Assembly (NCBI RefSeq): GCF_002850745.1
Contig: NZ_KZ559467.1
Location: 124,001 to 188,000, forward strand
DNA from: Nonomuraea indica
Lineage (GTDB): Bacteria > Actinomycetota > Actinomycetes > Streptosporangiales > Streptosporangiaceae
Direction: 5' to 3'
Length of the DNA stretch: 64,000 nucleotides
Below the pieces are notes generated by a model. That model saw only the letters and a list, made by a program, of their open reading frames with translations. It did not search any database and had not been told where the DNA came from. Positions 22,667 through 32,175 of this stretch are shown here, one piece after another. The position numbers were made by a program, and so were the translations under genes. Numbering within the stretch: the stretch's first letter is position 1; each line of letters begins with the position of its first letter.

Positions 22667-23376
22667 GGGACGATCTGGAAGGCCTCCGCGTAGCGGCCCG
22701 CGCCGAAGCCGGCCCGCGTCGCCCACTCCGCCCAGCGCGCCTTGACCGCCTCCTCGAACCCCTCCACGTGCGCGATCTGGCTCACGTGCGACTGCAGGGC
22801 CGCCAGCTTGCGGTCGAGCACGGCGGTGACGTCCACCCAGTGGTCGGGCGTCATCCCGCCCATCAGCCACACCTCCGGCACCGTCCACGCCTCCAGGCCC
22901 TCCTCCCGCAGCAGCTCGGGGAAGGCGTACGGGTTGCGGGCGTCGGGGTAGACCGCGTCGAGCGCGGCGCCGCCGACGGCGCGGTGGTCGGGATGGCTGG
23001 GCGCCACGAACTGGTAGTTGCGGTCGGGATGGTGGGTGATCACCAGGTCGGGGCGCACCTGGCGGATGACGCGGGCGATGTCGCGTCGAAGCTCCAGCGA
23101 CGGCGTCACCGTCCCGTCGGCGTAGCCGAGGAAGCGCACGTCGGTGACGCCGACGGCCTTGGCGGCGGACGTCTGCTCGGTCCGGCGCAGCTCGGCCATG
23201 CCGGAGTTGTCGAGGTCGCGGTCGTTGCCGCCGGCGTCGCCGTCGGTGACCAGCAGGTAGGTGACCTGGACGCCCCGGTCGGCGAAGAGCGCAGCCGACC
23301 CCGCGGCGCCGAAGTCGACGTCGTCCGGATGGGCCGTGACGGTCAGCACCCTGTTGATCTCACTCTCGGCCAGCAT
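22657..23376 (-). CDS. PIG-L family N-acetylglucosaminyl deacetylase
   Basis: A 239-residue LmbE-like zinc deacetylase. The metal site is HPDD at residues 16-19 (TAHPDDVDFG), with a second histidine motif SHPDH near 125-130 and a YLLVTDGDAGG loop. This family includes MshB and Mca of mycothiol metabolism and many natural-product deacetylases. The sequence alone does not place it in one of these. The ATG at 23376 follows GGGAGACC; upstream in-frame codons lie in the gap to pcrA, which is divergent. It appears monocistronic. Confidence 0.83.
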   Translation of the reverse strand: MLAESEINRVLTVTAHPDDVDFGAAGSAALFADRGVQVTYLLVTDGDAGGNDRDLDNSGMAELRRTEQTSAAKAVGVTDVRFLGYADGTVTPSLELRRDIARVIRQVRPDLVITHHPDRNYQFVAPSHPDHRAVGGAALDAVYPDARNPYAFPELLREEGLEAWTVPEVWLMGGMTPDHWVDVTAVLDRKLAALQSHVSQIAHVEGFEEAVKARWAEWATRAGFGAGRYAEAFQIVPTA

Positions 23377-23471
23377 GGTCTCCCTTTCTGATCTCCTGTC
23401 GGGAGACAACCGCCGGTTCCCGGTCGGCATTCCGGGCACCGATTGTCGGTGGGGCGTCTTAACCTAGATGC

Positions 23472-25724
23472 GTGCCGACCACCCAGGTCTCTGTTGACCA
23501 CCCCTTGCTCGACGGACTCAACGCGCAGCAACGCGAGGCCGTGATCCACCACGGCAGCCCGCTGCTGATCGTGGCGGGAGCGGGCTCGGGCAAGACCCGG
23601 GTGCTCACCCACCGCATCGCCTACCTGCTCGCCGAGCGCGACGTGCATCCGGGCGAGATCCTGGCGATCACGTTCACCAACAAGGCCGCCCGCGAGATGA
23701 AGGAGCGCATCGACAAGCTGGTCGGCCCGCGCTCCCGCGCGATGTGGGTGATGACGTTCCACAGTGCCTGCATGCGCATCCTGCGCCGCGAGGCCAAGCG
23801 GCTCGGTTTCCCCTCCAGCTTCTCCATCTACGACCAGGCCGACTCCCAGCGGCTGATGGCCATGGTCTGCCGCGAGATGGACCTCGATCCCAAGCGCTAT
23901 CCGCCGAGGTCGTTCTCGGCCCAGGTGAGCAACTTCAAGAACGAGCTGGTCGACTACGAGACCGCGCTCGACAAGGCGGGCTCCCACCTGGAGAAGGTGC
24001 TGGCCGAGGCCTACAAGAGCTACCAGCTCAAGCTCACCGAGTCCGGCGCGATGGACTTCGACGACATCATCATGAACACGGTGACGCTCTTCCAGCTCTT
24101 CCCCGAGGTGGCCGAGCACTACCGGATGCGGTTCAGGCACGTCCTCGTCGACGAGTACCAAGACACCAACCACGCCCAGTACATCCTGATCAGGGAGCTG
24201 GTGGGCCGTCCCGAGCTGCGCACCGGCGACGGCGAGCTGATCCGGTCGGGCGCCGACCAGTCGGAGCTGTGCGTGGTCGGCGACGCCGACCAGTCGATCT
24301 ACGCGTTCCGCGGCGCGACGATCCGCAACATCCTGGAGTTCGAGCGCGACTACCCCGACGCCCGCACCATCCTGCTGGAGCAGAACTACCGCTCCACCCA
24401 GAACATCCTGGCCGCCGCCAACGCGGTCATCTCGCGCAACGAGGCGCGCAAGCCCAAGAACCTCTGGTCCGACCAGGGCGACGGCCCCAAGATCGTCGGA
24501 TACGTGGCCGACAACGAGCACGACGAGGCGGTGTTCGTCGCGCAGGAGGTCGACCGGCTCTGCGACGAGGAGGACGTCCGGCCGGGCGACGTGGCCGTCT
24601 TCTACCGCACCAACGCCGCCTCCCGGGTCTTCGAGGAGATCTTCATCCGCACCGGCCTGCCCTACAAGGTGGTCGGGGGCGTGCGCTTCTACGAGCGCAA
24701 GGAGGTCAAGGACCTGCTGGCCTACCTGCGGGTGCTGGCCAACCCCAACGACGTGGTGTCCCTGCGGCGCATCCTCAACGTGCCCAAGCGCGGCATCGGC
24801 GACCGCGCCGAGGCGATGATCGAGGCGCTGTCGTCCCGCGAGCGCATCTCCTACTGGGAGGCGCTGCGGCGGGCCGACGAGGCGTACGGCATGGCGACCC
24901 GCTCGCTCAACGCCGTGCGCGAGTTCGTGGCGATGATCGACGAGCTGATCAGCAAGGCCGCGGGCATGCCGCCGTCGGCGCTGGCCGAGGAGGTGCTGGT
25001 CGCCACCGGCTACCGCGCCGAGCTGGAGGCGTCGGAGGATCCGCAGGACGAGTCGCGCCTCGAAAACCTCAACGAGCTCGTCTCGGTGGCCTCGGAGTTC
25101 GAGGAGGCCAATCCCGAGGGCACGCTGGTGGAGTTCCTGGAGCAGGTGTCGCTGGTGGCCGACGCCGACCAGATCCCCGAGGCCGACGGCGGCCAGGGCG
25201 TGGTCACGCTGATGACCCTGCACACCGCCAAGGGCCTGGAGTTCCCGGTGGTGTTCCTGACGGCCATGGAGGACGGCGTCTTCCCGCACGTCCGCTCCCT
25301 GGGCGAGCCCAAGGAGCTGGAGGAGGAGCGCCGGCTCGCCTACGTCGGCATCACCCGGGCCCGGCAGCGCCTCTACCTGACGCGGGCGGCGGTGCGCAGC
25401 TCGTGGGGCTCGCCGTCGTTCAACCCGGCCTCGCGCTTCGTGAACGAGGTGCCCGGACAGCTCGTCGACTGGCGGACACCGCCGGAGAAGACGGCCTGGA
25501 CCGCGGCCACCCGGCGCGAGCCCGCTCCCACGGCGGCCCCCAAGAAGAGCGCGCGGGTCGTGCCGTCGCTGACGCCGGGAGACCGGGTGTCGCACGACGC
25601 CTTCGGCCTGGGCACCGTCGTGTCGGTCGACGGGGTGGCGGAGAAGACCAAGGTCAAGATCGACTTCGGCAGCGGCGGCGAGAAGACGCTCCTCCTGGCA
25701 TACGCGCCCCTGGAGAAGCTCTAG
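23472..25724 (+). CDS. pcrA: ATP-dependent DNA helicase PcrA/UvrD
   Basis: A 750-residue superfamily 1A helicase. The Walker A box AGAGSGKT is at 35-42, LAITFTNKAAREM at about 64-76, the Walker B DEYQDTN near 226-232, QSIYAFRGA near 275 and the motif IV region EQNYRS near 304. The motif VI YVGITRARQRLYL is near 620. A C-terminal Tudor-like domain (GDRVSHDAFGLGTVVSVDG) closes the protein, as in PcrA. It unwinds DNA in nucleotide excision repair and removes RecA and stalled polymerase. The GTG start gives a normal-length protein. A long 22-bp tandem array starts 5 bp after the stop. Confidence 0.95.
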   Translation: MPTTQVSVDHPLLDGLNAQQREAVIHHGSPLLIVAGAGSGKTRVLTHRIAYLLAERDVHPGEILAITFTNKAAREMKERIDKLVGPRSRAMWVMTFHSACMRILRREAKRLGFPSSFSIYDQADSQRLMAMVCREMDLDPKRYPPRSFSAQVSNFKNELVDYETALDKAGSHLEKVLAEAYKSYQLKLTESGAMDFDDIIMNTVTLFQLFPEVAEHYRMRFRHVLVDEYQDTNHAQYILIRELVGRPELRTGDGELIRSGADQSELCVVGDADQSIYAFRGATIRNILEFERDYPDARTILLEQNYRSTQNILAAANAVISRNEARKPKNLWSDQGDGPKIVGYVADNEHDEAVFVAQEVDRLCDEEDVRPGDVAVFYRTNAASRVFEEIFIRTGLPYKVVGGVRFYERKEVKDLLAYLRVLANPNDVVSLRRILNVPKRGIGDRAEAMIEALSSRERISYWEALRRADEAYGMATRSLNAVREFVAMIDELISKAAGMPPSALAEEVLVATGYRAELEASEDPQDESRLENLNELVSVASEFEEANPEGTLVEFLEQVSLVADADQIPEADGGQGVVTLMTLHTAKGLEFPVVFLTAMEDGVFPHVRSLGEPKELEEERRLAYVGITRARQRLYLTRAAVRSSWGSPSFNPASRFVNEVPGQLVDWRTPPEKTAWTAATRREPAPTAAPKKSARVVPSLTPGDRVSHDAFGLGTVVSVDGVAEKTKVKIDFGSGGEKTLLLAYAPLEKL

Positions 25725-25729
25725 CCCAC

Positions 25730-25985
25730 CCGCGACCGGCGCCACGTCCGCCCGCGACCGGCGCCACGTCCGCCCGCGACCGGCGCCACGTCCGCCCGCG
25801 ACCGGCGCCACGTCCGCCCGTGACCGGCGCCACGTCCGCCCGTGACCGGCGCCACGTCCGCCCGTGACCGGCGGCACGTCCGCCCGTGACCGGCGCCACG
25901 CCCGCCCGAGACCGGCGGCACGTCCGTCGGCGGCACGCCCGCCCGTGACCGGCGGCACGTCCGCCGGTGCCCGCCCGGCTCCGGC
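25730..25985. repeat. 22-bp tandem array after pcrA
   Basis: The unit GACCGGCGCCACGTCCGCCC plus two bases recurs exactly every 22 bp. Copies begin at 25734, 25756, 25778, 25800, 25822, 25844, 25866, 25888 and 25910. After one copy shortened by 7 bp, another begins at 25947. The first three copies have GC at the variable junction and the next ones GT. Copies 7 and 9 onward carry GGCGGC in place of GGCGCC. Since 22 is not a multiple of three, each frame reads a 66-bp super-repeat without stops, which creates spurious open frames on both strands. There are no spacers. Confidence 0.92.
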
Positions 25986-26051
25986 GCTTGAGCCGGGTGG
26001 GCGGGATGGCGTCGGGCGCCGGGCGGGCGACGGGTCGAGCCGGTGGCGGGG

Positions 26052-27086
26052 TCAGCTCCTGAGCGCGCTGCCCTTCTTCCACTGGGTCCAGTTGAGCTGC
26101 CAGTAACTCCAGCCGTTGCGCCAGTCCAGCTTGCGCTTGGTGCCGACGATCTTCACGACGTCACCGCGCTGGGCGATGCCGTAGAACCACTTGGCGCCCG
26201 CCGGGGTGGCGCGCACGCAGCCGTGGCTCTGGTTGGACCGGCCGAGGTACTGGTAGTCGCCGTAGCTCTGGTGCACGTACTCGCCGCTGTCGGAGATGCG
26301 GACCGCCCAGGGGATCTCCTCCTTGTAGTAGCGCGGGTCCTTGGGGTCCGTGACGCCCATCCAGGAGGACGTCATCGTCTCCACGGCCTTCTTGCCCATG
26401 GTCAGGTGGACGCCGCTGGTCGTCAGGTAGACGTCCACGCCGTTCCTGATCATGCCGCCGCGGCCCGCGCTGATCGGGATGGTCCGGGCGAGCTTGCCGT
26501 CGCGGCGGACCTTCATCACGTGCCGGCGCGTGTCGACGAGCGAGATGTTGGCCGTGCCGACCGCGAAGCGGCGCGAGACGTCCTTGGCGGCCTCGTTGCC
26601 CGGGATCTGGCTGAGGCGGGCCTTGAAGAGCACCTTCTGGTGCGGCTTCCAGTACGTCTTCGTCCGGTAGATGACCTTGCGGTGCGACACCCACCGCCAG
26701 GCGCCCTCGACCGGCTTCTCCGGCCGCACCTCCAGTGCCGCCTCGGCCGCCGCCTTGTCGCGGACGTCGCGGTCGAAGGTGACGATGATCGGGAAGCCGA
26801 CGCCGACCTTCTCCGCCTTCTCACCCATGGGGGTGATGTCGGCGATGCCGAGCCGCGGCTTGCCTGCGGACGTCTTCGTCGAGGTGGCGGTCGGCGTGGG
26901 GGCCGGCGTGGTCGCGGCGGCCTTGGCGGCGACACCCGCGGCGTTGACCACGCCGGGGGCGAATGAGGTGCTCGCGGCGCGGACCGCGGCCGCGGGCGGG
27001 GCGGACGTGCCTTCCGCCGCGCACGCGGTCGCCGTGGCCAGGGCGAGGAGTGCGGCGACTATCGGCATCCGGGGGAGGGGATTCAC
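26052..27086 (-). CDS. L,D-transpeptidase (YkuD) lipoprotein with Ig-like domain
   Basis: A 344-residue exported enzyme. The signal LLALATATAC ends in a lipobox-like cysteine, followed by an Ala/Thr/Pro-rich linker (about 25-80). An Ig-like domain (about 95-185) comes next, then the YkuD catalytic domain. The active site is the late YVHQSYGDY histidine and the SHGCVRAT nucleophile motif (cysteine near 291). Actinobacterial Ldt enzymes form 3-3 cross-links in peptidoglycan. The GTG at 27086 has a GGAG site upstream; the ATG at 27068 is an alternative. A final tryptophan-rich tail (WRNGWSYWQLNWTQW) is unusual and may hold substrate or wall. It is a single-gene unit convergent with pcrA. Confidence 0.88.
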   Translation of the reverse strand: MNPLPRMPIVAALLALATATACAAEGTSAPPAAAVRAASTSFAPGVVNAAGVAAKAAATTPAPTPTATSTKTSAGKPRLGIADITPMGEKAEKVGVGFPIIVTFDRDVRDKAAAEAALEVRPEKPVEGAWRWVSHRKVIYRTKTYWKPHQKVLFKARLSQIPGNEAAKDVSRRFAVGTANISLVDTRRHVMKVRRDGKLARTIPISAGRGGMIRNGVDVYLTTSGVHLTMGKKAVETMTSSWMGVTDPKDPRYYKEEIPWAVRISDSGEYVHQSYGDYQYLGRSNQSHGCVRATPAGAKWFYGIAQRGDVVKIVGTKRKLDWRNGWSYWQLNWTQWKKGSALRS

Positions 27087-27327
27087 GGGGGTTACTCCAG
27101 GAGTAAGTGCTACGTCGCATAGGTAGACAAACGAAAGCCTTTCTCCGTAGGCAAGATGGCCCTAACGATCCGGTAACGGGTGGCTGCCCGTGCTGCCACG
27201 CTGTGACCCCGGCGCGGGCGGTCCGGCGGTCGGGGATGATCAGAACTGGGCGGGGTCGGGGAGATTCCGACGCCCTGGTTGCACGACGACTGCGCGTGAC
27301 GCGCGCCATGGGAGGCAGGGGACTGGC

Positions 27328-28314
27328 ATGAGCGTGTTGATTTCCGGCGGTGCGGGATTCATCGGGAGCACGGTGGCGTCCGCGTGCCTGGACGCGGGGA
27401 TCGAGCCGGTGATCCTCGACAACCTGGTGACGGGACGGCGGGAGTTCGCCGAGGGGAGGGCGTTCCACGAGGGCGACATCAGTGACGGCGCCCTGGTGGA
27501 CAAGGTGTTCGCGGAGCATCCCGACATCGAGGCGGTCGTCCACTGCGCGGCGTTGATCGTGGTGCCCGACTCGGTGGCCGACCCGGTGGGTTACTACCGG
27601 GCGAACGTGGCCAAGAGCCTGGAGTTCGTGGACCACCTGCTGCGCAACGGGTGCGAGCGGATGGTCTTCAGCTCGTCGGCGTCGATCTACCGGGCAGGGG
27701 CGGACCACACGGTGGACGAGGGCTCGCCGCTCGACCCGCAGAGCCCGTACGCGCGGACGAAGGCGATGTGCGAGGCGATGTTCGCCGACATCGCGGCCAC
27801 CCGGCCGATCCGGGTGCTCTCGCTGCGCTACTTCAACCCCATCGGCGCCGACCCGCGGATGCGCACCGGGCTGCAGCTGCGCCGGCCCAGCCACGCGCTC
27901 GGCAAGCTCATCGAGGCCTACGAGGACGGCGTGCCGTTCCGGCTCACCGGCACCGACTACCCGACCCGTGACGGGTCCGGCATCCGCGACTACGTGCACG
28001 TCTGGGACCTGGCGACGGCCCACGTGGAGGCGCTGCGGCGCTTCGACGGGCTGTTCCCCGAGGGAGCGGTGATCAACCTGGGCACCGGCACGGGCACGAC
28101 GGTGCGGGAGCTGGCCGAGGCGTTCAACCGCGTGGTGGACCGGCCGGTCGAGGTGGTGGAGGCGGAGCGCAGGCCCGGTGACGTGGCGGGGGCGTACACG
28201 CGCAGCGACCTGGCCGAGCGGCTGCTGGGCTGGCGGGCGCGCCACTCGGTGGAGGAGGGCATCAGGCACTCCCTGGAGTGGGCGCGGGTGCGCGACTCCC
28301 GGCTGCGAGGCTAG
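27328..28314 (+). CDS. galE: NAD-dependent epimerase, UDP-glucose 4-epimerase-like
   Basis: A 328-residue short-chain dehydrogenase/reductase. The Rossmann GGAGFIG is at 7-13, the SSSAS catalytic serine region near 115, Y141-X3-K145 (PYARTK), and the ISLRYFNP-type motif appears as LSLRYFNPIGAD. A GIRDYVHVWDLATAH segment closes the substrate-binding part. This is the GalE pattern, interconverting UDP-glucose and UDP-galactose; related epimerases with other sugars cannot be ruled out. A second GalE is encoded at 56930-57877, so one may serve cell-wall or exopolysaccharide synthesis. The ATG at 27328 is chosen as the only start adjacent to the Rossmann strand. Confidence 0.83.
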   Translation: MSVLISGGAGFIGSTVASACLDAGIEPVILDNLVTGRREFAEGRAFHEGDISDGALVDKVFAEHPDIEAVVHCAALIVVPDSVADPVGYYRANVAKSLEFVDHLLRNGCERMVFSSSASIYRAGADHTVDEGSPLDPQSPYARTKAMCEAMFADIAATRPIRVLSLRYFNPIGADPRMRTGLQLRRPSHALGKLIEAYEDGVPFRLTGTDYPTRDGSGIRDYVHVWDLATAHVEALRRFDGLFPEGAVINLGTGTGTTVRELAEAFNRVVDRPVEVVEAERRPGDVAGAYTRSDLAERLLGWRARHSVEEGIRHSLEWARVRDSRLRG

Positions 28315-28392
28315 GCCGTACGCGCCGGTCACGACCTCGGACCACCGGCGGGTGAGCGCCGGGACGAGACGTTCACCCGCCGGGAACCAGAC

Positions 28393-28529
28393 ATGCCTCG
28401 GCCGCCCGGAGGGCGAGGCGAGGCATGCGGTGCCGAAACGAGAGACCCCTCTCCCGCCCGGAGGGGGAGACGAGGCATGCGGTGCCGGAAACGAGAGACG
28501 CCTCTCCCGCCCGGAGGGGGAGAGGCGTC
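28393..28529. repeat. 52-53-bp hairpin repeats after the epimerase gene
   Basis: Two full units and one partial unit share the GCCCGGAGG core at 28404, 28456 and 28509, with flanks GAGGCATGCGGTGCC and ACGAGAGAC. Each unit can fold: the first as ATGCCTCG/CGAGGCAT, the later ones through CTCTCCC/GGGAGA arms. The series ends in the strong terminator at 28497-28529. Confidence 0.82.
28497..28529. terminator. Strong bidirectional terminator
   Basis: A perfect 12-bp stem, GACGCCTCTCCC (28497-28508) with GGGAGAGGCGTC (28518-28529), and a 9-nt loop. It lies between the convergent epimerase and secreted-protein genes, 13 bp from the latter's stop. Confidence 0.8.
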
Positions 28530-28541
28530 GACGCCGCCGCG

Positions 28542-29429
28542 TCAGTGCACGATGGCGCTGAGCGGGATGCTCTTCGGGCCGGGGAGGTCGATGGCCTCCT
28601 CCAGGGTCTTGGCCACCTCCAGCTCCGGCGGAGCGGTGACGGTGACCGGCGTGCCCCAGTCGCTGTAGCGGGTTTCGACGCTGATCGTCACGCCCTTGGG
28701 GGTCATGCCGAGCACCGACGACGGGAACGCCGACGCCAGCCGCACCGGCAGGCCCTTGGCGTCCACGGAGAGCTTCCAGCTGATGGCGCCCTTGGCCTTC
28801 TTCACGTTGATCCCGGGCGTGTTGCGGAACGTCGGCGACACCTTGCTCAGCTCGCCCGCCGAGATCTTGCCGTAGAAGCCGTCCTTGGTCGCCTTGGCGC
28901 CCTTCATCAGGGTCTTGAGCGTGGCCGGCTCGCCGACGATGTTCAGCGGCTGGCTGTAGGTGCTCGTCAGGCCCACGGGGGCGGTTCCCGGGATCTTGAT
29001 CCAGCCCTTGTTGGAGTTCAGCAGGGCACTCCACAGGCCGCCCGTCAGGTAGGTCGACTTGCCGACCGTGACGATCCGCTCGGGCGTGGTGAGCGCCGTG
29101 ACGAGGGTCTCGCCGAGCTCGGGCTCGTCCTCGTCCGCGAGGATGTCGGACAGCGCTTCGACGTCGCTCCTCTTGATGTTGAGCTGGCCGGTGATGTCCG
29201 AGGCGACGACGCCCGAGCTGCCGAACTGCAGCGTGCCGCTGCGCCGCAGGAGGATGTCCCGCTCGCCCTTGTACACCATCTTGACGACCTCGGCGAATTT
29301 GACGCCCTTGCCGGCCGCGTACTGCTTCTGGACGGCGGCGGCCGGGTTCACCGGCGCGGCCTGTGCCGGAGCGGCCGCGATGAGCGTCGCAGCCGAGGCC
29401 AAGGCCAGGCCGGTGACGATTCGCTTCAT
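28542..29429 (-). CDS. Secreted LppX/LprG-fold-like protein
   Basis: A 295-residue protein with a Sec signal peptide (KRIVTGLALASAATLIAAA, cleavage likely after AQA near residue 25). There is no lipobox cysteine. The body alternates short beta strands (GTLQFGSSGVVASDITGQLN, STYLTGGLW) and ends with a helix. The pattern resembles the half-barrel fold of LppX/LprAFG lipid carriers common in actinobacteria, but no signature is conserved strongly enough to assign a ligand. It is probably wall-associated or released. The ATG start is followed directly by the signal peptide. Confidence 0.6.
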   Translation of the reverse strand: MKRIVTGLALASAATLIAAAPAQAAPVNPAAAVQKQYAAGKGVKFAEVVKMVYKGERDILLRRSGTLQFGSSGVVASDITGQLNIKRSDVEALSDILADEDEPELGETLVTALTTPERIVTVGKSTYLTGGLWSALLNSNKGWIKIPGTAPVGLTSTYSQPLNIVGEPATLKTLMKGAKATKDGFYGKISAGELSKVSPTFRNTPGINVKKAKGAISWKLSVDAKGLPVRLASAFPSSVLGMTPKGVTISVETRYSDWGTPVTVTAPPELEVAKTLEEAIDLPGPKSIPLSAIVH

Positions 29430-29902
29430 TATGAATCCCTCTCTTTTCTCATTGCGCGAGGAGATCCTGCCAAGCGAAGATCACGATGTTATCTCGGTCT
29501 ATGGCGTACTTGAGGGAAAAGTGTGGATTTCTCGTGCAGAAGGCTGACCGGTTTACGGTGAGGTCGGTGAACGTCACTTTGGGCGATGCCTCCGGCCATT
29601 TCGGGGCGCCATGACGAAGCCGGGAATGGCGTTTATCGCCCCCGGGCACTTTGTGGGAAGGCGTGGTGGATTGTGAGGGTTATCCGAGATCGCCCTGCCG
29701 GATGGTCGCCACGGTACGCCGCCGGGCGCCCGCCCGTCCGGAGGCTCGCGACAGTGAGATCACCGTCACATCACGGCATATCGCCCACCCGGTGACCTGG
29801 GGAGGTCGGGCTTGGGGCTAGGCTTCACTGGCGGAAACGCCCGGCACGCACGGGGTGGCCCGGGCCGTCGAACATCAGTCGGATAAGCAAGGACGGACCC
29901 TC
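29430..29902. other. 473-bp intergenic region upstream of sucC
   Basis: This gap separates the divergent secreted-protein gene and sucC and has lower GC than its neighbours. It should hold both promoters. A TAGGCT hexamer at 29819-29824 is a possible -10 for sucC, but a matching -35 was not clear. No RNA gene, riboswitch or convincing small ORF was seen in it. Confidence 0.5.
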
Positions 29903-31084
29903 GTGGACCTGTTCGAACATCAGGCGAAGGAGCTCTTCGCGGACTACGGCATCCCGGTGCCGCGCGGCATCGTCGCCCACACCGTGGAGGAGGCGCGGGC
30001 GGCAGCCGAGCAGCTCACCGGCCGCGTCGTGGTCAAGGCCCAGGTGAAGACCGGCGGCCGTGGCAAGGCCGGCGGCGTGAAGGTGGCGGACGACGCCGCC
30101 GACGCCGTCGAGAAGGCCAAGGCCATCCTGGGCATGGACATCAAGGGCCACACGGTCCACAAGGTGCTCGTGGAGGAGGCAAGCGCGATCGCGGAGGAGT
30201 ACTACTTCTCCTTCCTGCTCGACCGCGCGAATCGTACATTCCTCGCGATCTGCTCCGCAGCGGGCGGAATGGACATTGAAGAGGTCGCGCACTCCACTCC
30301 CGAAAAGGTGGCCAAGGTCCCGGTCTCCGCGCTGGACGGCGTCGACCGGGCCAAGGCGCGCGAGATCGCGGTCGCGGGCGGGCTGCCCGAGCAGTCGCTC
30401 GACGGCGCGGCCGAGCTGATCGAGAAGCTGTGGTGCTGCTTCGTCGACGAGGACGCGACGCTGGTCGAGGTCAACCCGATGATCCTGTCGGCCGACGGCC
30501 AGGTGAAGGCCCTCGACGGCAAGGTCACGCTCGACGACAACGCCGTCTTCCGCCAGTCCGAGCACGAGGCGTACGCCGACAAGGCCGCCGAGGACCCGCT
30601 CGAGGCCAAGGCCAAGGAGAAGGACCTCAACTACGTCAAGCTCGACGGCGACGTCGGCATCATCGGCAACGGCGCCGGCCTGGTCATGTCCACCCTCGAC
30701 GTGGTGGCCTACGCGGGCGAGGCCTTCCCCGGCAAGCCGTCCCCCGCCAACTTCCTCGACATCGGCGGCGGTGCCTCGGCCGAGGTCATGGCCGCCGGCC
30801 TGGAGATCATCCTCTCCGACCCGTCGGTGAAGTCGATCTTCGTGAACGTCTTCGGCGGCATCACCTCCTGCGACGCCGTCGCCAACGGCATCGTGGCGGC
30901 CTTCAAGCTGCTGGAGAGCCGCGGCGAGGCCGTGACCCACCCGCTGGTGGTCCGCCTCGACGGCAACAACGCCCAGCTCGGGCGGCAGATCCTCGCCGAT
31001 GCCGCGCTCCCGCGGGTCGAGCTGGTTGACACGATGGACGAGGCGGCCAAGCGCGCCGCGGAGCTCGCTGCGGTAGGTGCGTGA
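29903..31084 (+). CDS. sucC: Succinyl-CoA synthetase beta subunit (ADP-forming)
   Basis: A 393-residue ATP-grasp subunit of the TCA-cycle enzyme that converts succinyl-CoA, ADP and phosphate to succinate and ATP. Recognisable parts are [19 protein letters not shown] at the start, the [16 protein letters not shown] nucleotide loop, EVNPMILS and FLDIGGGAS near the CoA ligase domain. The length is usual. The GTG at 29903 follows AAGGA; an ATG at 29855 would add an unlikely 16-residue leader. sucD starts 3 bp after the stop. Confidence 0.95.
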   Translation: MDLFEHQAKELFADYGIPVPRGIVAHTVEEARAAAEQLTGRVVVKAQVKTGGRGKAGGVKVADDAADAVEKAKAILGMDIKGHTVHKVLVEEASAIAEEYYFSFLLDRANRTFLAICSAAGGMDIEEVAHSTPEKVAKVPVSALDGVDRAKAREIAVAGGLPEQSLDGAAELIEKLWCCFVDEDATLVEVNPMILSADGQVKALDGKVTLDDNAVFRQSEHEAYADKAAEDPLEAKAKEKDLNYVKLDGDVGIIGNGAGLVMSTLDVVAYAGEAFPGKPSPANFLDIGGGASAEVMAAGLEIILSDPSVKSIFVNVFGGITSCDAVANGIVAAFKLLESRGEAVTHPLVVRLDGNNAQLGRQILADAALPRVELVDTMDEAAKRAAELAAVGA

Positions 31085-31087
31085 GAC

Positions 31088-31963
31088 ATGGCTATCTGGC
31101 TGACCGAGAACAGCAAGATCATCGTTCAGGGCATGACCGGCGGTGAGGGCACCAAGCACACCCGGCGCATGCTCGCCTCCGGCGCGCGCGTCGTGGGCGG
31201 CGTGAACGCCCGCAAGGCCGGCATCACCCACGAGGGCCTGCCCGTGTTCGGCACGGTCGCGGAGGCGATGGCGGAGACCGGCGCCGACGTGTCGGTCGTC
31301 TTCGTGCCCCCGGCGTTCACCAAGGCCGCCGTCAAGGAGGCCATCGACGCCGAGATCCCGCTCTGCGTGGTCATCACCGAGGGCGTCCCGGTGCACGACT
31401 CGACCGAGTTCTGGGCCTACGCGGTGGCCAAGGGCAACAAGACCCGCATCATCGGCCCCAACTGCCCGGGCATCGCCTCGCCCGGCGCGTCCAACGCCGG
31501 CATCATCCCCGCCGACATCACCACGGCGGGCCGCATCGGCCTGGTCTCCAAGTCGGGCACGCTGACCTACCAGCTCATGTACGAGCTGCGCGACTTCGGC
31601 TTCTCGACGGCCGTGGGCATCGGCGGCGACCCCGTCATCGGCACCACCCACATCGACGCCCTGCAGGCGTTCCAGGAGGACCCCGACACCGACGCGATCG
31701 TGATGATCGGCGAGATCGGCGGTGACGCCGAGGAGCGGGCCGCCGCCTACATCGAGCAGCACGTGACCAAGCCGGTCGTCGCCTACGTCGCGGGCTTCAC
31801 CGCCCCCGAGGGCAAGACGATGGGCCACGCGGGCGCCATCGTGTCCGGCTCGGCCGGCACGGCCCAGGCCAAGAAGGAGGCACTGGAGAAGGTCGGCGTC
31901 CGCGTCGGCAAGACCCCCTCCGAGACGGCCCGCCTCATGCGCGAGATCATGCAGGCCCGCTGA
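31088..31963 (+). CDS. sucD: Succinyl-CoA synthetase alpha subunit
   Basis: A 291-residue partner of SucC. It binds CoA through the N-terminal Rossmann part ([19 protein letters not shown], residues about 11-29) and carries the phospho-histidine H247 within [21 protein letters not shown] and SKSGTLTYQ are further family motifs. The ATG is 3 bp after sucC, so the two form one operon. A strong terminator begins 11 bp after the stop. Confidence 0.95.
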   Translation: MAIWLTENSKIIVQGMTGGEGTKHTRRMLASGARVVGGVNARKAGITHEGLPVFGTVAEAMAETGADVSVVFVPPAFTKAAVKEAIDAEIPLCVVITEGVPVHDSTEFWAYAVAKGNKTRIIGPNCPGIASPGASNAGIIPADITTAGRIGLVSKSGTLTYQLMYELRDFGFSTAVGIGGDPVIGTTHIDALQAFQEDPDTDAIVMIGEIGGDAEERAAAYIEQHVTKPVVAYVAGFTAPEGKTMGHAGAIVSGSAGTAQAKKEALEKVGVRVGKTPSETARLMREIMQAR

Positions 31964-31974
31964 ACACCCTGTCG

Positions 31975-32005
31975 AAGGCCCCGCACCGGTCCGGTGCGGG
32001 GCCTT
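31975..32005 (+). terminator. Terminator after sucCD
   Basis: Arms AAGGCCCCGCACCGG (31975-31989) and CCGGTGCGGGGCCTT (31991-32005) are perfect complements around one central base. In practice the innermost pairs must open as a loop. It lies directly after sucD and is the best candidate for ending the sucCD transcript. Confidence 0.85.
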
Positions 32006-32010
32006 CGCGC

Positions 32011-32175
32011 GCCGCACCGGCGCTCCCGTCGCCCCACCGGCCCGTCCGCCCCCGACGGCTCCCCGTCCACCGGCCCGTCCCGCTCCGACGGTCCGGCATC
32101 CACCGGCTCCGACGCTCCGGCATCCACCGGCTCCGGCGGTCCGGCATCCACCGGCCCCAACGGTCCGTGCCCCAG
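32011..32175. repeat. 24-bp degenerate tandem array between sucD and the DUF6350 gene
   Basis: The clearest units, CTCCGACGGTCCGGCATCC plus ACCGG, begin at 32083, 32107, 32131 and 32155. More decayed copies extend back to about 32011. As 24 is a multiple of three, one plus-strand frame reads an eight-residue repeat (APASTGSD type), which is continuous with the downstream gene's frame. Confidence 0.75.

Noticed and set aside
23343-25958. An 871-codon minus-strand frame opposite pcrA
   Set aside because: It covers pcrA, which is certain, and its N-terminal repeats come only from the 22-bp array.
25730-25985. CRISPR array
   Set aside because: Units are directly adjacent with no unique spacers, the unit is only 22 bp and no cas genes are present in the window.
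25654-26082. A repeat-rich minus-strand protein (RRSRADVAP repeats) after pcrA
   Set aside because: The frame is open only because the 22-bp unit has no stop in any frame. It overlaps pcrA's end and has no start signal.
29430-29902. A small RNA or riboswitch ahead of sucC
   Set aside because: The region is long and less GC-rich, but no conserved aptamer, stable multi-stem fold or terminator was found by eye. It is treated as promoter DNA.
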